Shown here piece by piece: positions 11,542 through 23,824 of a stretch of 64,000 nucleotides of DNA. The stretch spans positions 20,299,198 to 20,363,197 of the forward strand of contig NC_087077.1 of assembly GCF_026151205.1 (NCBI RefSeq). The letters run 5' to 3'. This DNA is from Bolinopsis microptera (taxonomy: Eukaryota > Ctenophora > Tentaculata > Lobata > Bolinopsidae). Both the position numbers and the translations under genes were made by a program. The notes below the pieces were generated by a model, which had not been told where the DNA came from, did not search any database, and saw nothing but the letters and a program-made list of their open reading frames with translations. How positions within the stretch are numbered: position 1 is the stretch's first letter; each line of letters opens with the position of its first letter.

Positions 11542-14340
11542 TTAAAGGGCTCTGTCGAGTTGCTAATTAAGAACGTGCTTCAAAATTAACAGACATTGAC
11601 TGTGAGTGTGAAGTTGAAACAGTACCAGTTAAGGCCAAGTTGTGCAAGGTTAGTCGGTATGATATCAGTCGGGAAATAGACGGTGTATCTAAAAGAGTGC
11701 AGACAATTTCCCATTTCAACTGAGTTTCAAGATGACTGAAGGAGGTAAACATTCCGTTATATCCGGTAAACGGAACAGACGGGGAGTAAGGAGGCTGAGG
11801 ACCAATTAGGAGCGGATGTTGAGGAATTGTCACTTGGAATGACATCTGAGTGTCCGCCCACGTGACAGTGCTGCTGTGGAGGCGCGCGGCACTGCGCCCA
11901 CGTGATGTATTGGGTACTAATAACAGAAGCAGTGCGGGACCTGTGCTTGCATAACTCCGCGCCACAATGTGCCTCGTGACTCTGCACAGTTCCTTATCTT
12001 ACTCCTACTAACAATACGGGTCACGTGATCGCTTACAGTGCGCACGTGGGCGGCACGCGCGCGGCACTGCGCCCACGTGATGTAGCCCTGACTACCATGT
12101 ATCCGTCACGTGGCTTCATGCTGACATCAGATTAAATTTCAGGGTTGGGATTGGGAGGGAAGGGAGAGCGTTCAGGTGAGTAAACTCCAGATCCGGCGCT
12201 GACCTGTTCAACACAACAACCCAGTGAAGAGGGGCTCGTGTGAGAACACCATGTTCCCCCGCATCACCGCACTGCACTGTGATGACGTCACAACACAACA
12301 CACTGCAGCACAATGTCCTGTACGCTCTATCAGGCGTGAGGACCTGCCTTTTAACAAGCCCCCCTCCAACTGACTGACACACTGTTCAACTTTCTATTAG
12401 TGGATTTCAGAACAGCTAGTTGGTGACACACTGCGGAGTGCGGAGTCAGCGCGTCTAACACACTCTCCGTACCTGGACCTGTCCGCACGGTTGCTAGGCA
12501 ACACACGTGGTAACCATCTTATCACACGTGCCAACCATCTTAACACACGTGCCAACCATCTTAACACACGTGCCAACCATCTTTAAACTACATATAACCT
12601 CAATTAACACTCCCCATTGTTAAACTAGTGAACTAGTAACTTAGTAACAATGTTACACACTGTTCTGTTATAAAGACTAGGTATTACCCGAGCTGTTGTT
12701 CTATTGCCTTATTGCTAGATCTGCTGCACTGGACCAAATTAAACAAACACTAAGACTATTATCATACGATTATACTGATCAAATAACGGAGGGTAGAAAA
12801 TAAAACAGGTGTTTAATATTGTAGATATTGTGATCTGATTAGAATGCCGGGATCTGCAATCTCTTTATATCGTCATTATGGACACTACCCTGGCTTCTAT
12901 CTCCCAATTCTAAACCTGGTCTTTATCTAATATAACCCGGAACAGTCCGGCCAGGCCGGTATCCGCTGATCTATCACCCTAATGACAAGGTTCTCAGTGA
13001 GGTAGGCTTCTCCCGCTGACAGCTGCACCAGCTACCAGCACTATAATACAGACTATAATACCCTTCCAGCTCTGCACTATAGACTATGATACCGACAGTT
13101 CCAGACGTACTTCACAGCAGTACTCCTGAAATTGGCTGCTGCGCGCGGTACACGTTTAATCTGAAGTGCGCGGCACACGTTTCTGAAGTGCAGCTGATTC
13201 GCCAAGCTGGCAAGCTGCCAACAACTGGTGGGATCTGAAGCGGAGAGGTGTTTTGAAGCAGTGCTGTGAAGTTGGACTGATTTCTGTTAAGTAGAGTTCT
13301 GAATTTGGGATGATTCCCAAACTTCAAAGCAGCAATCTGATGTTGCAATCGCCGTGCTGAGAGCGCTAAAAGGCTAAAAAGGGTCAAATATTTGGAGGTT
13401 TTGTGGGGCCACTCATCACCGCTACATTGTTGATTGCTGATGATGAAAGAACTGAACCGCTCCTTGTAGGAATTTAGACGTTACAAATGGGGGTTCTGGC
13501 AGGACTTTTAGTTAGAAACTTTCTTTAATTAGAAAACAATTACTATTACAAAGCTTCTTAAATAACTGAACAGAGAAAACAAAGAACTTAAAGAATTAAG
13601 TAATCCAAATGATCAAACAAAAGGCGGGTAATTCTCAACAAGAAGACGAGTGTTTTAGGACTAGGTTTTAAAGCACGAGCTGGACAAGTGCTCGGTATTT
13701 ACCTGGACTAGTCTGAACCTTCTTATCTCATAACAGTGATCATGTGTTGAAGATGACGTCACGTGATCATGTGTTGAAGATGACGTCACGTGATGACGTC
13801 ACCAACACAGGGGCAGGTTAAAGAAGACGTGTGAAACCTATAGGTATATATATATACAGGTTAGGGCTCTGTCAGTCTGGAGAGGGGGACCTGTGAATCA
13901 CCCGAACTGTGAAGTAGAGGAGGGTCTAGACCGTGTTAAAACCAGTCCTCCCTGTCACTACAAACACTTGAGAATACGTACAGGTTAGAAAACCCTCAAT
14001 CTGTGAATTTCGTCATGTTTCTGGGTTTGCCCAAAAAATTACCGTTTTCTAAGACTTGATGACACAGAATCTGGATAATTTTATTGGTCACCTAATCGGA
14101 TTTAATGCCCTACCATTCGGTGTAAGTAATTTAACAATTAAAATCACGGTATCCAGGCGAGGTGTAATAAATTCCATTTAATGCCGATATGACCTGTCTA
14201 TCCCTGAATTCTTTAGAAAATAAATAAATAATAAATCTAATAAAACTCTAGGTTGGATAATGTTGGGTCCTAGAGAGAGCCTGGCCGCGTGAGAGATTGT
14301 GATGGAACCTAACCGGCTACAGAATAAAGATATTCACAGT
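11542..14340. other. No gene recognised; cluster of CACGTG and TGACGTCA sites
   Basis: No protein-like ORF is convincing. CACGTG occurs many times between about 11.86 and 12.58 kb, partly inside a duplicated patch (gcgcgcggcactgcgcccac at about 11.88 and 12.06 kb) and partly in a 20-bp tandem repeat (cacacgtgccaaccatctta, 12514-12585). TGACGTCA recurs three times at 13750-13802 within a 27-bp repeat. Confidence 0.5.
12514..12585. repeat. 20-bp E-box-containing tandem repeat
   Basis: Four tandem copies of a 20-bp unit holding CACGTG (cacacgtgccaaccatctta, first copy slightly different). Whether the E-boxes are functional cannot be told from sequence. Confidence 0.8.
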
Positions 14341-14342
14341 AT

Positions 14343-14640
14343 TCTACCTAGTTACCATGGATAACAGTGCATTCTTCTCAGTTACCATGGTTACTGTTAC
14401 TAGGATAACAGTGCATTCTTCTCAGTTACCATGGTTACTGTTACTAGGGTATCAGTGCATTCTTCTCAGTTACCATGGTTACTGTTACTAGGGTATCAGT
14501 GTATTCTAGTCATTTACCATGGTTACTGTTACTAGGGTATCAGTGCATTCTACCCAGTTACCATGGTTACTGTTTCTAGGATAACAGTGCATTATATTCA
14601 GTTACCATGGTTATTGTTACCCGAGTTACAATGCATTCTA
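14343..14640. repeat. About 42-bp minisatellite with gttaccatggttactgtt
   Basis: Roughly seven copies of a unit containing gttaccatggttactgttac then tagggtatcagtgcattctt. It runs directly into the 18-bp array that begins the segmental duplication. Confidence 0.85.
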
Positions 14641-14642
14641 TC

Positions 14643-14910
14643 CAGTTACCATGATTGCTACAGTTACCATCATTGCTACAGTTACCATGATTGCTATGGT
14701 TACCATGATTGCTATGGTTACCATGGTTATTGTTACCATGATGGCTACCGTTACCATGATTGCTACAGTTACCATGATGGCTACAGTTACCATGATTGCT
14801 ATGGTTACCATGATTGCTACAGTTACCATGATGGCTACAGTTACCATGATGGCTATGGTTACCATGATTGCTACAGTTACCATGATTGCTATGGTTACCA
14901 TGGCTACCGT
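14643..14910. repeat. 18-bp minisatellite (gttaccatgattgctaca type)
   Basis: Tandem 18-bp units gttaccatgattgctacag or ...gctatg, about 15 copies. Open frames on both strands (MIATVT or MVTVAI repeats) come only from the period being a multiple of three. Confidence 0.9.
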
Positions 14911-15419
14911 TTTGAATGAAAAAACGAGGTCTTCGTTACGTAACATTATTAATAGTAATGTCTTATGTCTGGTGGATTCGTGTAGTGTTATTGAGTCTCA
15001 TGACGTGATGTTACTTTCATTCAACTTTCTGATTGTTTCTGAATAGACTCAGTGAATGTAAATAAATTCTAATGTAAATTCTAAATAAATATTAGACTAC
15101 ATTAGATCCATTACAATAGTAATGTTGATTCATGAACAATGTGTACAATACAAAAGAACTGCCAACAATGTCTCAGTTCAACATTCTATCGTAGCTGCCA
15201 ATATTCTGATTCTTACCTTGTGACAAATGACATACCTTTCAACGTTTAAAACATCTAAATGCTTGCGGAGTTAGGTAATAACCAGTCTACAAAGAACACC
15301 AAAAAACTAAACTTATTCCGTCATAATCACTCTAATCACTATTCCCAGTAAGTAACAATGATAATTTTCCTTCGCCCTCCTTTTCCAAACCATCCACTTA
15401 TTTCAGGGATCCCCCCTCC

Positions 15420-15746
15420 CCAGGGAGCCCCCCCCCCCCCGGTAATATAGGAGCCCCCCCCCCCCCCCCCCCGGTAATATAGGAGCCCCCCCCCCCCCCG
15501 GTAATATAGGAGCCCCCCCCCCCCCCCGGTAATATAGGAGCCCCCCCCCCCCCCGGTAATATAGGAGCCCCCCCCCCCCCGGTAATATAGGAGCCCCCCC
15601 CCCCCCCGGTAATATAGGAGCCCCCCCCCCCCCGGTAATATAGGAGCCCCCCCCCCCCCGGTAATATAGGAGCCCCCCCCCCCCCCCGGTAATATAGGAG
15701 CCCCCCCCCCCCCCGGTAATATAGGAGCCCCCCCCCCCCCCCCCGG
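15420..15746. repeat. Poly-C/ggtaatataggagc minisatellite, copy 1
   Basis: About 12 units of ggtaatataggagc followed by a C run of roughly 12-18. The minus strand has many long G runs spaced 14 bases apart, which could form G-quadruplexes. Run lengths vary between units and between the two duplication copies. The minus-strand glycine-rich ORF is an artefact. Confidence 0.92.
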
Positions 15747-15906
15747 GATCATTAAGACCAGCTAGTGGACACTTGAGCTGAATATTTAGAGGAATTTATA
15801 AAGTTCTAAGTACAAAAGTAAACTAGACTTCCTTTAAACCTTGCATATACTACATAGGGAGGGGGTCAACATATATGGTAATCATGGTATGAGCAGTTTA
15901 AAATAA

Positions 15907-16025
15907 GGGTCGACCGAGTCCTCGGCCTCGGTTTTATCGAGGAATAGCGATTTTTTCCTCGGCGTCGGTTTTATCAAAGCAAAATTTCCTCGGTTTCGGT
16001 CGCAAATCCTGCCCTCGGTCGACCC
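15907..16025. mobile_element. Small inverted-repeat element rich in CTCGG, copy 1
   Basis: Ends are mirror images, gggtcgaccgag on the left and ctcggtcgaccc on the right, enclosing repeats of cctcggcctcggtttt. 119 bp here and 160 bp in the duplicate (20635-20794). No clear target duplication; non-autonomous MITE is inferred. Confidence 0.55.
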
Positions 16026-18381
16026 TTTGTTGAAAATAGGTCAGGTATGAGGATGACAGAAAACTGGAAAAACTAAACAATTCATTTTCTTACATGCACT
16101 GCAGTAGCGTTTAGAATAAATATATCATATAAGCTTGTCATGATACTTCTATATATATTTTCCCCCCAAGTTACCAGTTTTAGAAAGACTATAGTCATAA
16201 TATTAATAGGAGAAGCTCTTAAAGTTTTCAAAAAGAACCAAGTATGTACTATTTTAGTAAAAAATGAGAAAACTTGTTTTAGTAAAAGCCATGCATTATT
16301 CAGAAACTAAAATGTAAAAAACCCGGTTGTTCGAAACTTTCTCTATTCTTTGATAGACCGACAATGACCTTAAGTTGGCACGTCAATTTAAAACTAGTAT
16401 AATAACTTTGCAGAGGTTGTCAGGTATTGTCACGGTAAAGAAGGAATTAATAGTTGTAGAAAATATAATGGAAAAATAGAATGGAGAAATAACTAAAATT
16501 CGACGCTTGAATCTTAAAATTGAAACCTATTCGTTCATTTTAACAGTATGAATCCTAAAGTCTTAACCACTCCATAGCAATATTGCAATAAGTTTGTGAG
16601 GTTATTTTGAAGAATTGTGATGATAAGTGATAACTGTTGAGTTGTTAGTTACCATGGTTACTGTTGAGTTGTGCACACGTGTGAATCCTTTTAGTTGCAA
16701 TTTATTGTGATCTAAAACATTTCTTCATAGTTTTCCGATGAAGGTATGAAAAGAAGTATGCGCTATTATATATTATATATTATGCATAAAAGAGAAAACT
16801 TTAAATTAGTAGAAGCCACTCACAATGCACAAACTAAAAAACTTACCTGTTTGAGATCGTTTTTTCATTCAAAAAGTCTTTGAGAAACCGCCAATCCCTT
16901 GAAGTTTGCACTTTTAATCGTTAGGGAAGTTTGTAATGTTCTAAGGAGATGTAATGTCACGCCTTTATTAAGGGGAAGTAAAAGGATTCAGGTCGAGATT
17001 GGCTAAAGTTAACGATATAATAACTTTATAGTACTCAGTAAGTAATATACTCCTAAATCGGACCTAATTTAAGCGTTACCAAACCTGCATTAGCGGTCAA
17101 CATTATAAACGGGCCCTGAGTATGAGTACAGAGTACAGAAAATTCTCAAATAACTGGTTACCATGGTTATAAGTGGTTACTGTTACCAGTGTTACAGTGC
17201 GTTTTACCCAGTTAACGATTTTTGTTCTGGAAATTTCGCAATATCGGCAATCTTGGGTATGTAAGGGGGTTTTGTTTGTTGTGAAACGTTTTTTCGAGAT
17301 AGCAGTTGACCAGCTCTTAACTGGGCTGCAATCCTTGACAGGTCCATAATTATCCAATTTTAAATAAACGTTATCTTATCGTACAATATAACGAGAGCAT
17401 AAAGAGAATGCTTCCCGGAATCAGCACAGTGAACAACACAAGATACTGTTGGAATGCGGAGAATTCATCCTCCATCCGGCAATATCTGGATCGTCTGCCA
17501 CCCATTGGAATCAAATCACGGGATCATCAGATCATGTGACCATTTATTATAAAACACTTAATCGGTCACGTGACATAAGACACAAGCAGTTGCCTGGAGT
17601 CTGGACACCAACCTTTAAATAACATATTAACATCGTGTATTTGATGGACCGGCCGGGCCTTCAACAGAGTCGAGAGTGCTGAAATTCTGCGACTTGCATC
17701 ATCCTGCCAACCCAGTGATGTTGCCTTTTGGATCCCTGTGCTCAGTCTGCTCCAGTTTAAACTAATTTGTTCAATCATCGTTGTTTTATTTCAAGGAGAA
17801 TATTTTGATATCTCAAAAGTGCTCCTCATTACTCCGTTCAATCTCGCCACCTTCGCGATGTTACATTTTCATTGAGCTATAATATATTAATACCATTTTC
17901 TAAATGTGGTTTATTGAAAACATTTTCGTTAGCAGCCCAACTTTACTGCTATTGCTAAGCAAGGAACAAAGTAGTAAGTCCACAAAAGATAACGGTTACA
18001 GAGTAATTCTCGGTAACGGTTACAGAGTAATTATATTCGGACTCTACGCCACAATGAATAATAAATAACAATAACCATGAAGAGTAAATTACATTTTCTT
18101 ACAATGCTTTAAGCCTTAAAACCCCACCGTTATCATAATTCAAAATTAAACCATCAGCCACTGTTTCTGGTTTATTTTACGATAACATAATGAATCTTAA
18201 TTAGGCCGGGGTTGAAAGTTCGAACTTTTGGAGAAAAAATTAAAAAGGCGCGTTATGCCAATTTTATCGAAAAAGGGGCCGCTTATGAAAACCACAGGGT
18301 TTTCATATTTTGAGTCTTTGCGGTCATATTAATTTCCGTAATCTTTGCGGTCATATTAATTTCCGTCATCTATCGTTATTG
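16026..18381. other. No gene recognised; unique part of duplication copy 1
   Basis: AT-rich sequence with no convincing ORF; the small ORFs are not family-like. An empty target site for the Penelope-like insertion of copy 2 is at 17541-17555 (catttattataaaac). Confidence 0.5.
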
Positions 18382-18734
18382 TATTCAGAAGACGTTTCCC
18401 TGAATTTTGTAGTGGATTTTGTAGTGGATTTTGCACGCCGAACGTACGTTACAATATTTATCATTGTAGAATCTACGACGCTAGAAGTCTCAATAAACTG
18501 CTCGTATTTATACTTTTATAGTCACTGAGATATAGAAATCTAAGTAACACATCCAACCCAATTCAGGCCGCCCATCCAAAATAGCTTGAAATTTGTGACA
18601 AATCCCTCAAAATCAAGAGTTAGAATCTTTACCCCTAGGCCCAGAAGGGGATTTGTGTTGCTGAGTATTTGAAACATGTTTTGGTGGTTAAATAGGTAGT
18701 ACATATCCCAAACAAAGACCAAGTTTTAAGCTCT

Positions 18735-19320
18735 TTTATGTTCCGGGGTAGGTGTGACATGTTTTAGTTTTAAAATGGGTTCTACCTGTCCCAAACCATC
18801 ATAAAAATCAAGTTTCAACCTCTCAACCCATTCAGGCCACTCCCAGGGGCCACGCCCATCCCAAAATTACCGAAATCCAGCTAAAATCCAGACTTTAAAA
18901 TCTTTACCCCTGTAGTGCTTTTATGTTCCGGGGTAGGTGGGACATGTTTCAGTTTTAAAATGGGTTCTACCTGTCCCAAACCATCATAAAAATCAAGTTT
19001 CGACCTCTCAACCCATTCAAGCCACTCCCAGGGGCCACGCCCATCCCAAAATTACCGAAATCCAGCTAAAATCCAGACTGTAAAATCTTTACCCCTGTAG
19101 TGCTTTTATGTTCCGGGGTAGGTGGGACATGTTTCAGTTTAAAAATGGGTTCTACCTGTCCCAAACCATCATAAAAATCAAGTTTCGACCTCTCAACCCA
19201 CTCAGGCCACTCCCAGGGGCCACGCCCATCCCAAAATTACCGAAATCCAGCTAAAATCCAGACTTTAAAATCTTTACCCCTGTAGTGCTTTTATGTTCCG
19301 GGGTAGGTGGGATATGTTTT
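18735..19320. repeat. About 185-bp tandem repeat, three copies, between the duplication copies
   Basis: The phrase tatgttccggggtaggtg recurs at about 18.74, 18.92, 19.11 and 19.29 kb, a period of 184-186 bp. Units are about 95% identical. It lies exactly between the two segmental copies and its last unit is cut at the start of copy 2. Confidence 0.9.
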
Positions 19321-19349
19321 AGAGTTACAATGCATTCTATCCAGTTACC

Positions 19350-19640
19350 ATGATTGCTACAGTTACCATGGTTATTGTTACCATGATGGCTAGCGTTACC
19401 ATGATGGCTACAGTTACCATCATTGCTACAGTTACCATGATTGCTATGGTTACCATGATTGCTATGGTTACCATGGTTATTGTTACCATGATGGCTACCG
19501 TTACCATGATTGCTATGGTTACCATGATTGCTACAGTTACCATGATGGCTACAGTTACCATGATGGCTACAGTTACCATGATTGCTATGGTTACCATGAT
19601 TGCTACAGTTACCATGATTGCTATGGTTACCATGGCTACC
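19350..19640. repeat. 18-bp minisatellite, duplication copy 2
   Basis: Same 18-bp family as at 14643-14910 with a different unit order, showing rearrangement after duplication. Confidence 0.9.
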
Positions 19641-20152
19641 GTTTTGAATGAAAAAACGAGGTCTTCGTTACGTAACATTATTAATAGTAATGTCTTATGT
19701 CTGGTGGATTCGTGTAGTGTTATTGAGTCTCATGACGTGATGTTACTTTCATTCAACTTTCTGATTGTTTCTGAATAGACTCAGTGAATGTAAATAAATT
19801 CTAATGTAAATTCTAAATAAATATTAGACTACATTAGATCCATTACAATAGTAATGTTGATTCATGAACAATGTGTACAATACAAAAGAACTGCCAACAA
19901 TGTCTCAGTTCAACATTCTATCGTAGCTGCCAACATTCTGATTCTTACCTTGTGACAAATGACATACCTTTCAACGTTTAAAACATCTAAATGCTTGCGG
20001 AGTTAGGTAATAACCAGTCTACAAAGAACACCAAAAAACTAAACTTATTCCGTCATAATCACTCTAATCACTATTCCCAGTAAGTAACAATGATAATTTT
20101 CCTTCGCCCTCCTTTTCCAAACCATCCACTTATTTCAGGGATCCCCCCTCCC

Positions 20153-20473
20153 CAGGGAGCCCCCCCCCCCCCCGGTAATATAGGAGCCCCCCCCCCCCCC
20201 CCCCGGTAATATAGGAGCCCCCCCCCCCCCCGGTAATATAGGAGCCCCCCCCCCCCCCGGTAATATAGGAGCCCCCCCCCCCCCGGTAATATAGGAGCCC
20301 CCCCCCCCCCGGTAATATAGGAGCCCCCCCCCCCCGGTAATATAGGAGCCCCCCCCCCCCCGGTAATATAGGAGCCCCCCCCCCCCCGGTAATATAGGAG
20401 CCCCCCCCCCCCCCGGTAATATAGGAGCCCCCCCCCCCCCCCGGTAATATAGGAGCCCCCCCCCCCCCCCCCG
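20153..20473. repeat. Poly-C/ggtaatataggagc minisatellite, copy 2
   Basis: Same array as 15420-15746, with about 12 units and different C-run lengths. Potential G-quadruplex DNA on the minus strand. Confidence 0.92.
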
Positions 20474-20634
20474 GGATCATTAAGACCAGCTAGTGGACAC
20501 TTGAGCTGAATATTTAGAGGAATTTATAAAGTTCTAAGTACAAAAGTAAACTAGACTTCCTTTAAACCTTGCATATACTACATAGGGAGGGGGTCAACAT
20601 ATATGGTAATCATGGTATGAGCAGTTTAAAACAA

Positions 20635-20794
20635 GGGTCGACCGAGTCCTCGGCCTCGGTTTTACCGAGGAATAGCGATTTTTCCTCGGCCTCGGCCTCG
20701 GTCAGGAGGACAATTCCTCGGTTTGCCTCGGCCTCGGTTTTATCAAAGCAAAATTTCCTCGGTCTCGGTCGCAAATCCTGCCCTCGGTCGACCC
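20635..20794. mobile_element. Small inverted-repeat CTCGG element, copy 2
   Basis: Same ends as 15907-16025 (gggtcgaccgag ... ctcggtcgaccc) but about 41 bp longer through extra cctcgg-type units. Confidence 0.55.
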
Positions 20795-22334
20795 TTTGTT
20801 GAAAATAGGTCAGGTATGAGGATGACAGAAAAGTGGAAAAACTAAACAATTCATTTTTTTACATGCACTGCAGTAGCGGTTAGAATAAATATACCATATA
20901 AGCTTGTCATGATGATTCTATATATATTTTCCCCCCAAGTTACTAGTTTTAGAAAGACTATAGTCATAATATTAATAGGAGAAGCTCTTAAAGTTTTCAA
21001 AAAGAACCAAGTATGTACTGCTATTTTAGTAAAAAATGAGAAAACTTGATTTAGTAAAAGCCATGCATTATTCAGAAACTAACATGTAAAAAACCCGGTT
21101 GTTCGAAACTTTCTCTATTCTTTGATAGACCGACAATGACCTTAAGTTAGCACGTCAATTTAAAACTAATATAATAACTTTGCGGAGGTTGTCAGGTATT
21201 GTCACGGTAAAGAAGGAATTGATAGTTGTAGAAAATATAATGGATAAATAGAATGGATAAATAGAATGGAGAAATAACTAAAATTCGACGCTTGAATCTT
21301 AAAATTAAAACCTGTTCGTTCATTTCAACAGTATGAATCCTAAAGTCCTAACCACTCCATAGCAATATTGCTATAAGTTTGTGAGGTTATTTTGAAGAAT
21401 TGTGATGATAAGTGATAACTGTTGAGTTGTTAGTTACCATGGTTACTGTTGAGTTGTGCACACGTGTGAATCCTTTTAGTTGCAATTTATATTGTGATCT
21501 AAAACATTTCTTCATAGTTTTCCGATGAAGGTATGAAAAGAAGTATGCGCTATTATATATTATATATTATGCTTAAAAGAGAAAACTTTAAATTAGTAGA
21601 AGCCACTCACAATGCACAAACTAAAAAACTTACCTGTTTGAGATCGTTTTTCATTCAAAAAGTCTTTGAGAAACCGCCAATCCCTTTAAGTTTGCACTTT
21701 TAATCGTTGGGGAAGTTTGTAATGTCAATAATAATGTAATGTCACGCCTTTAAGGGGAGGTGAAAGGATTCAGGTCGAGATTGGCTGAAGTTAACGATAT
21801 AATAACTTTATAGTACTCAGTAAGTAAAATACTCCCAAATCGGACCTAATTTAAGCGTTACCAAACCTGCATTAGCGGTCAACATTATAAACGGGCCCTG
21901 AGTATGAGTACAGAGTACAGAAAATTCTCAAATAACTGGTTACCATGGTTATAAGCATGGTTACTGTTACCAGTGTTACAGTGCGTTTTACCCAGTTAAC
22001 GATTTTTGTTCTGGAAATTTCGCAATATCGGCAATCTTGGGTATGTAAGGGGGTTTTGTTTGTTGTGAAACGTTTTTTCGAGATAGCAGTTGACCAGCTC
22101 TTAACTGGGCTGCAATCCTTGACAGGTCCATAATTATCCAATTTTAAATAAACGTTATCTTATCGTACAATATAACGAGAGCATAAAGAGAATGCTTCCC
22201 GGAATCAGCACAGTGAACAACACAAGATACTGTTGGAATGCGGAGAATTCATCCTCCATCCGGCAATATCTGGATCGTCTGCCACCCATTGGAATCAAAT
22301 CACGGGATCATCAGATCATGTGACCATTTATTAT

Positions 22335-23824
22335 ATCTTATGGTTGGTGGGCTAGACAGTGAAACACGCAAATGTAGTGTATACTTCGTTAAATTACATC
22401 ATTAGCTACAAAGGGATTAAGTTGGTTAGATTTATTAGTACTATATATACGAAGATCTAAAATGCCTCAAACAATCGAGAATCAAATAACCTAAATAAAA
22501 TACACAAGGTAAATGGAGATGAACTACACAAAAATATAGCTTCAAAAATGAAGCTTCAAAAAAGAAGAAATAAAAACTAAGAACCTTATCTTTCAACTTT
22601 GCATCTATTTAAACCCAAGCAATTAGTTCTATACTTCTCAATATACCTAAATTCCTCCCTATTTAATCCCCTGGGGTTACATTCTTTCAAAATGGCAAAT
22701 TTATAGTTGTCAATAGTAAAAATGTCTCTGTGATGTTCATAGGCATGAATCGAAAGGGCTGATTTATTACGATCCTCTACTTTAAAACAGGCTCTGTGTC
22801 CATTGACACGTTTATGAAAGTTTTGCATTGTTTGCCCGAAATAAGTGTCTTCTACAACTATCTCATAACCTTCTTCCTTTATAAGATTACAAAGCTTACA
22901 TTGGGCCACATAAATAACATTTTTAGATTTACAATTATATCTGATAGGAACTACTATCTTCTGTCCATTAACTACAAATTCTTCCCCTGCCCTACACATA
23001 TGCCTGCATGTTCGGCATCTTGGTGCATTGCATTTCTGAGTCCACTCTGAATTATTTTCTGCCGGTGTTCTGCAGATAGCACTGTTTCTCAGTACTCTGT
23101 TACCAATCGAGCAGCCTTTCTTCGATGCCACCGTGATTTGTGTTGGGCCTAATAGTGCTTCAATGTCCGGTTCCAACTCCTTTAAGACTGATTTAAGCTG
23201 GGGCATCTCCGAGAGGTGTTGGACTGAAAACACCATGGAAGTTTTTTGGGGAACATGAACACTTCCTTCTGAGTTGGGTGGAGGATTGAACAGCTTCTCC
23301 AACACTTTTGGCTCTAAGGCGTTCAGTTTCGCTGAGTCGTGTCCACTACGACGCAAATCCGATTTCAATTGCTGTAGGTCCGCCTGCCGTGTGTCCTCTC
23401 TTGAGTTCCTGTTAGCAATCCGAAGCATTTGGGAGAAGGCTACGGAGTTAAACACGTGATTTGGGTGGAAACTGTCAGTACGGAGAAAATTCCTGGCATC
23501 TGTCGGTTTGGTGTAGAGCTTATATTGGATCTTGTTGGTTGTGTCCAAATACAAGGTTATGTCCAGGAAATTCACCTCCTTCCCCAATTCCCAGCTGCCA
23601 AACCTTATCCCGTATTCCGCTGCCAGTTGGTTCAGTTTCTGTACAAAAGAATCAAACTGCCTTGCCGTACCCTTCCAGATTATGAAGCAGTCATCGATGT
23701 AGCGTAAAAACAGTTCAATGAGACTATCCCAAGGGAGATCATTCCTAAGTTTTTTATGCATAAGCCAGTGCAGAAATAGATCAGCGATCTGCCTTGAATC
23801 GCATCCCCCTGTTATATTAACACA
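22335..23824 (-). mobile_element. 5'-truncated Penelope-like retroelement with TTATTAT target duplication
   Basis: Comparison with the empty site in duplication copy 1 (17541-17555) defines the insert exactly. The left flank ends ...catttattat (to 22334), the right flank resumes attattataaaac, and ttattat is present on both sides (22328-22334 and 23825-23831). The element lies on the minus strand: its 3' UTR is 22335-22585, and the 5' end at 23824 cuts into the RT domain. It inserted after the segmental duplication, or was lost precisely from copy 1, which is less likely. Confidence 0.88.
22586..23824 (-). CDS. Penelope-like element RT (partial) with GIY-YIG endonuclease
   Basis: The open frame runs 412 codons from the truncation point to the stop. 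The N-terminal end has RT palm and later motifs: ITGGCDSRQIADLFL and the catalytic LRYIDDCFI (YIDD), then NFLDITLYLD. A cysteine-rich linker (CNAPRCRTCRHMC) follows, then a C-terminal GIY-YIG-type nuclease: NVIYVAQCKLC, TYFGQT, an arginine in FHKRVNGHR, and a glutamate in NREEFRYIEKY. RT plus C-terminal GIY-YIG is diagnostic of endonuclease-bearing Penelope-like elements. RT motifs upstream of the palm are missing through 5' truncation, so the copy is inactive, though no stop or frameshift is seen. The methionine at 23761 is internal, not a real start. Confidence 0.9.
   Translation of the reverse strand, partial: CVNITGGCDSRQIADLFLHWLMHKKLRNDLPWDSLIELFLRYIDDCFIIWKGTARQFDSFVQKLNQLAAEYGIRFGSWELGKEVNFLDITLYLDTTNKIQYKLYTKPTDARNFLRTDSFHPNHVFNSVAFSQMLRIANRNSREDTRQADLQQLKSDLRRSGHDSAKLNALEPKVLEKLFNPPPNSEGSVHVPQKTSMVFSVQHLSEMPQLKSVLKELEPDIEALLGPTQITVASKKGCSIGNRVLRNSAICRTPAENNSEWTQKCNAPRCRTCRHMCRAGEEFVVNGQKIVVPIRYNCKSKNVIYVAQCKLCNLIKEEGYEIVVEDTYFGQTMQNFHKRVNGHRACFKVEDRNKSALSIHAYEHHRDIFTIDNYKFAILKECNPRGLNREEFRYIEKYRTNCLGLNRCKVER

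Larger units (their letters stand above)
14622..18381. repeat. Segmental duplication copy 1 (3.76 kb)
   Basis: This block is nearly identical, in the same orientation, to 19322-24691, from the shared start gagttacaatgcattc to the shared end atcgttattg. It contains an 18-bp minisatellite, a poly-C/ggtaatataggagc minisatellite, a CTCGG-rich MITE and about 2.3 kb of unique AT-rich sequence without a recognisable gene. It lacks the 1.49-kb Penelope-like insertion of copy 2, and its 27-bp repeat at the right end has two units rather than four. Confidence 0.93.

Noticed and set aside
14563-15046. HDCYSY- and MIATVT-type ORFs (also 19337-19778)
   Set aside because: Artefacts of the 18-bp minisatellite; the apparent C-terminal tail is AT-rich non-repetitive DNA with no resemblance to a protein family.
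15339-15752. Glycine-rich ORFs across the poly-C arrays (also 20130-20480)
   Set aside because: Translation of C/G homopolymer runs; frame depends on run lengths that are unlikely to be exact.
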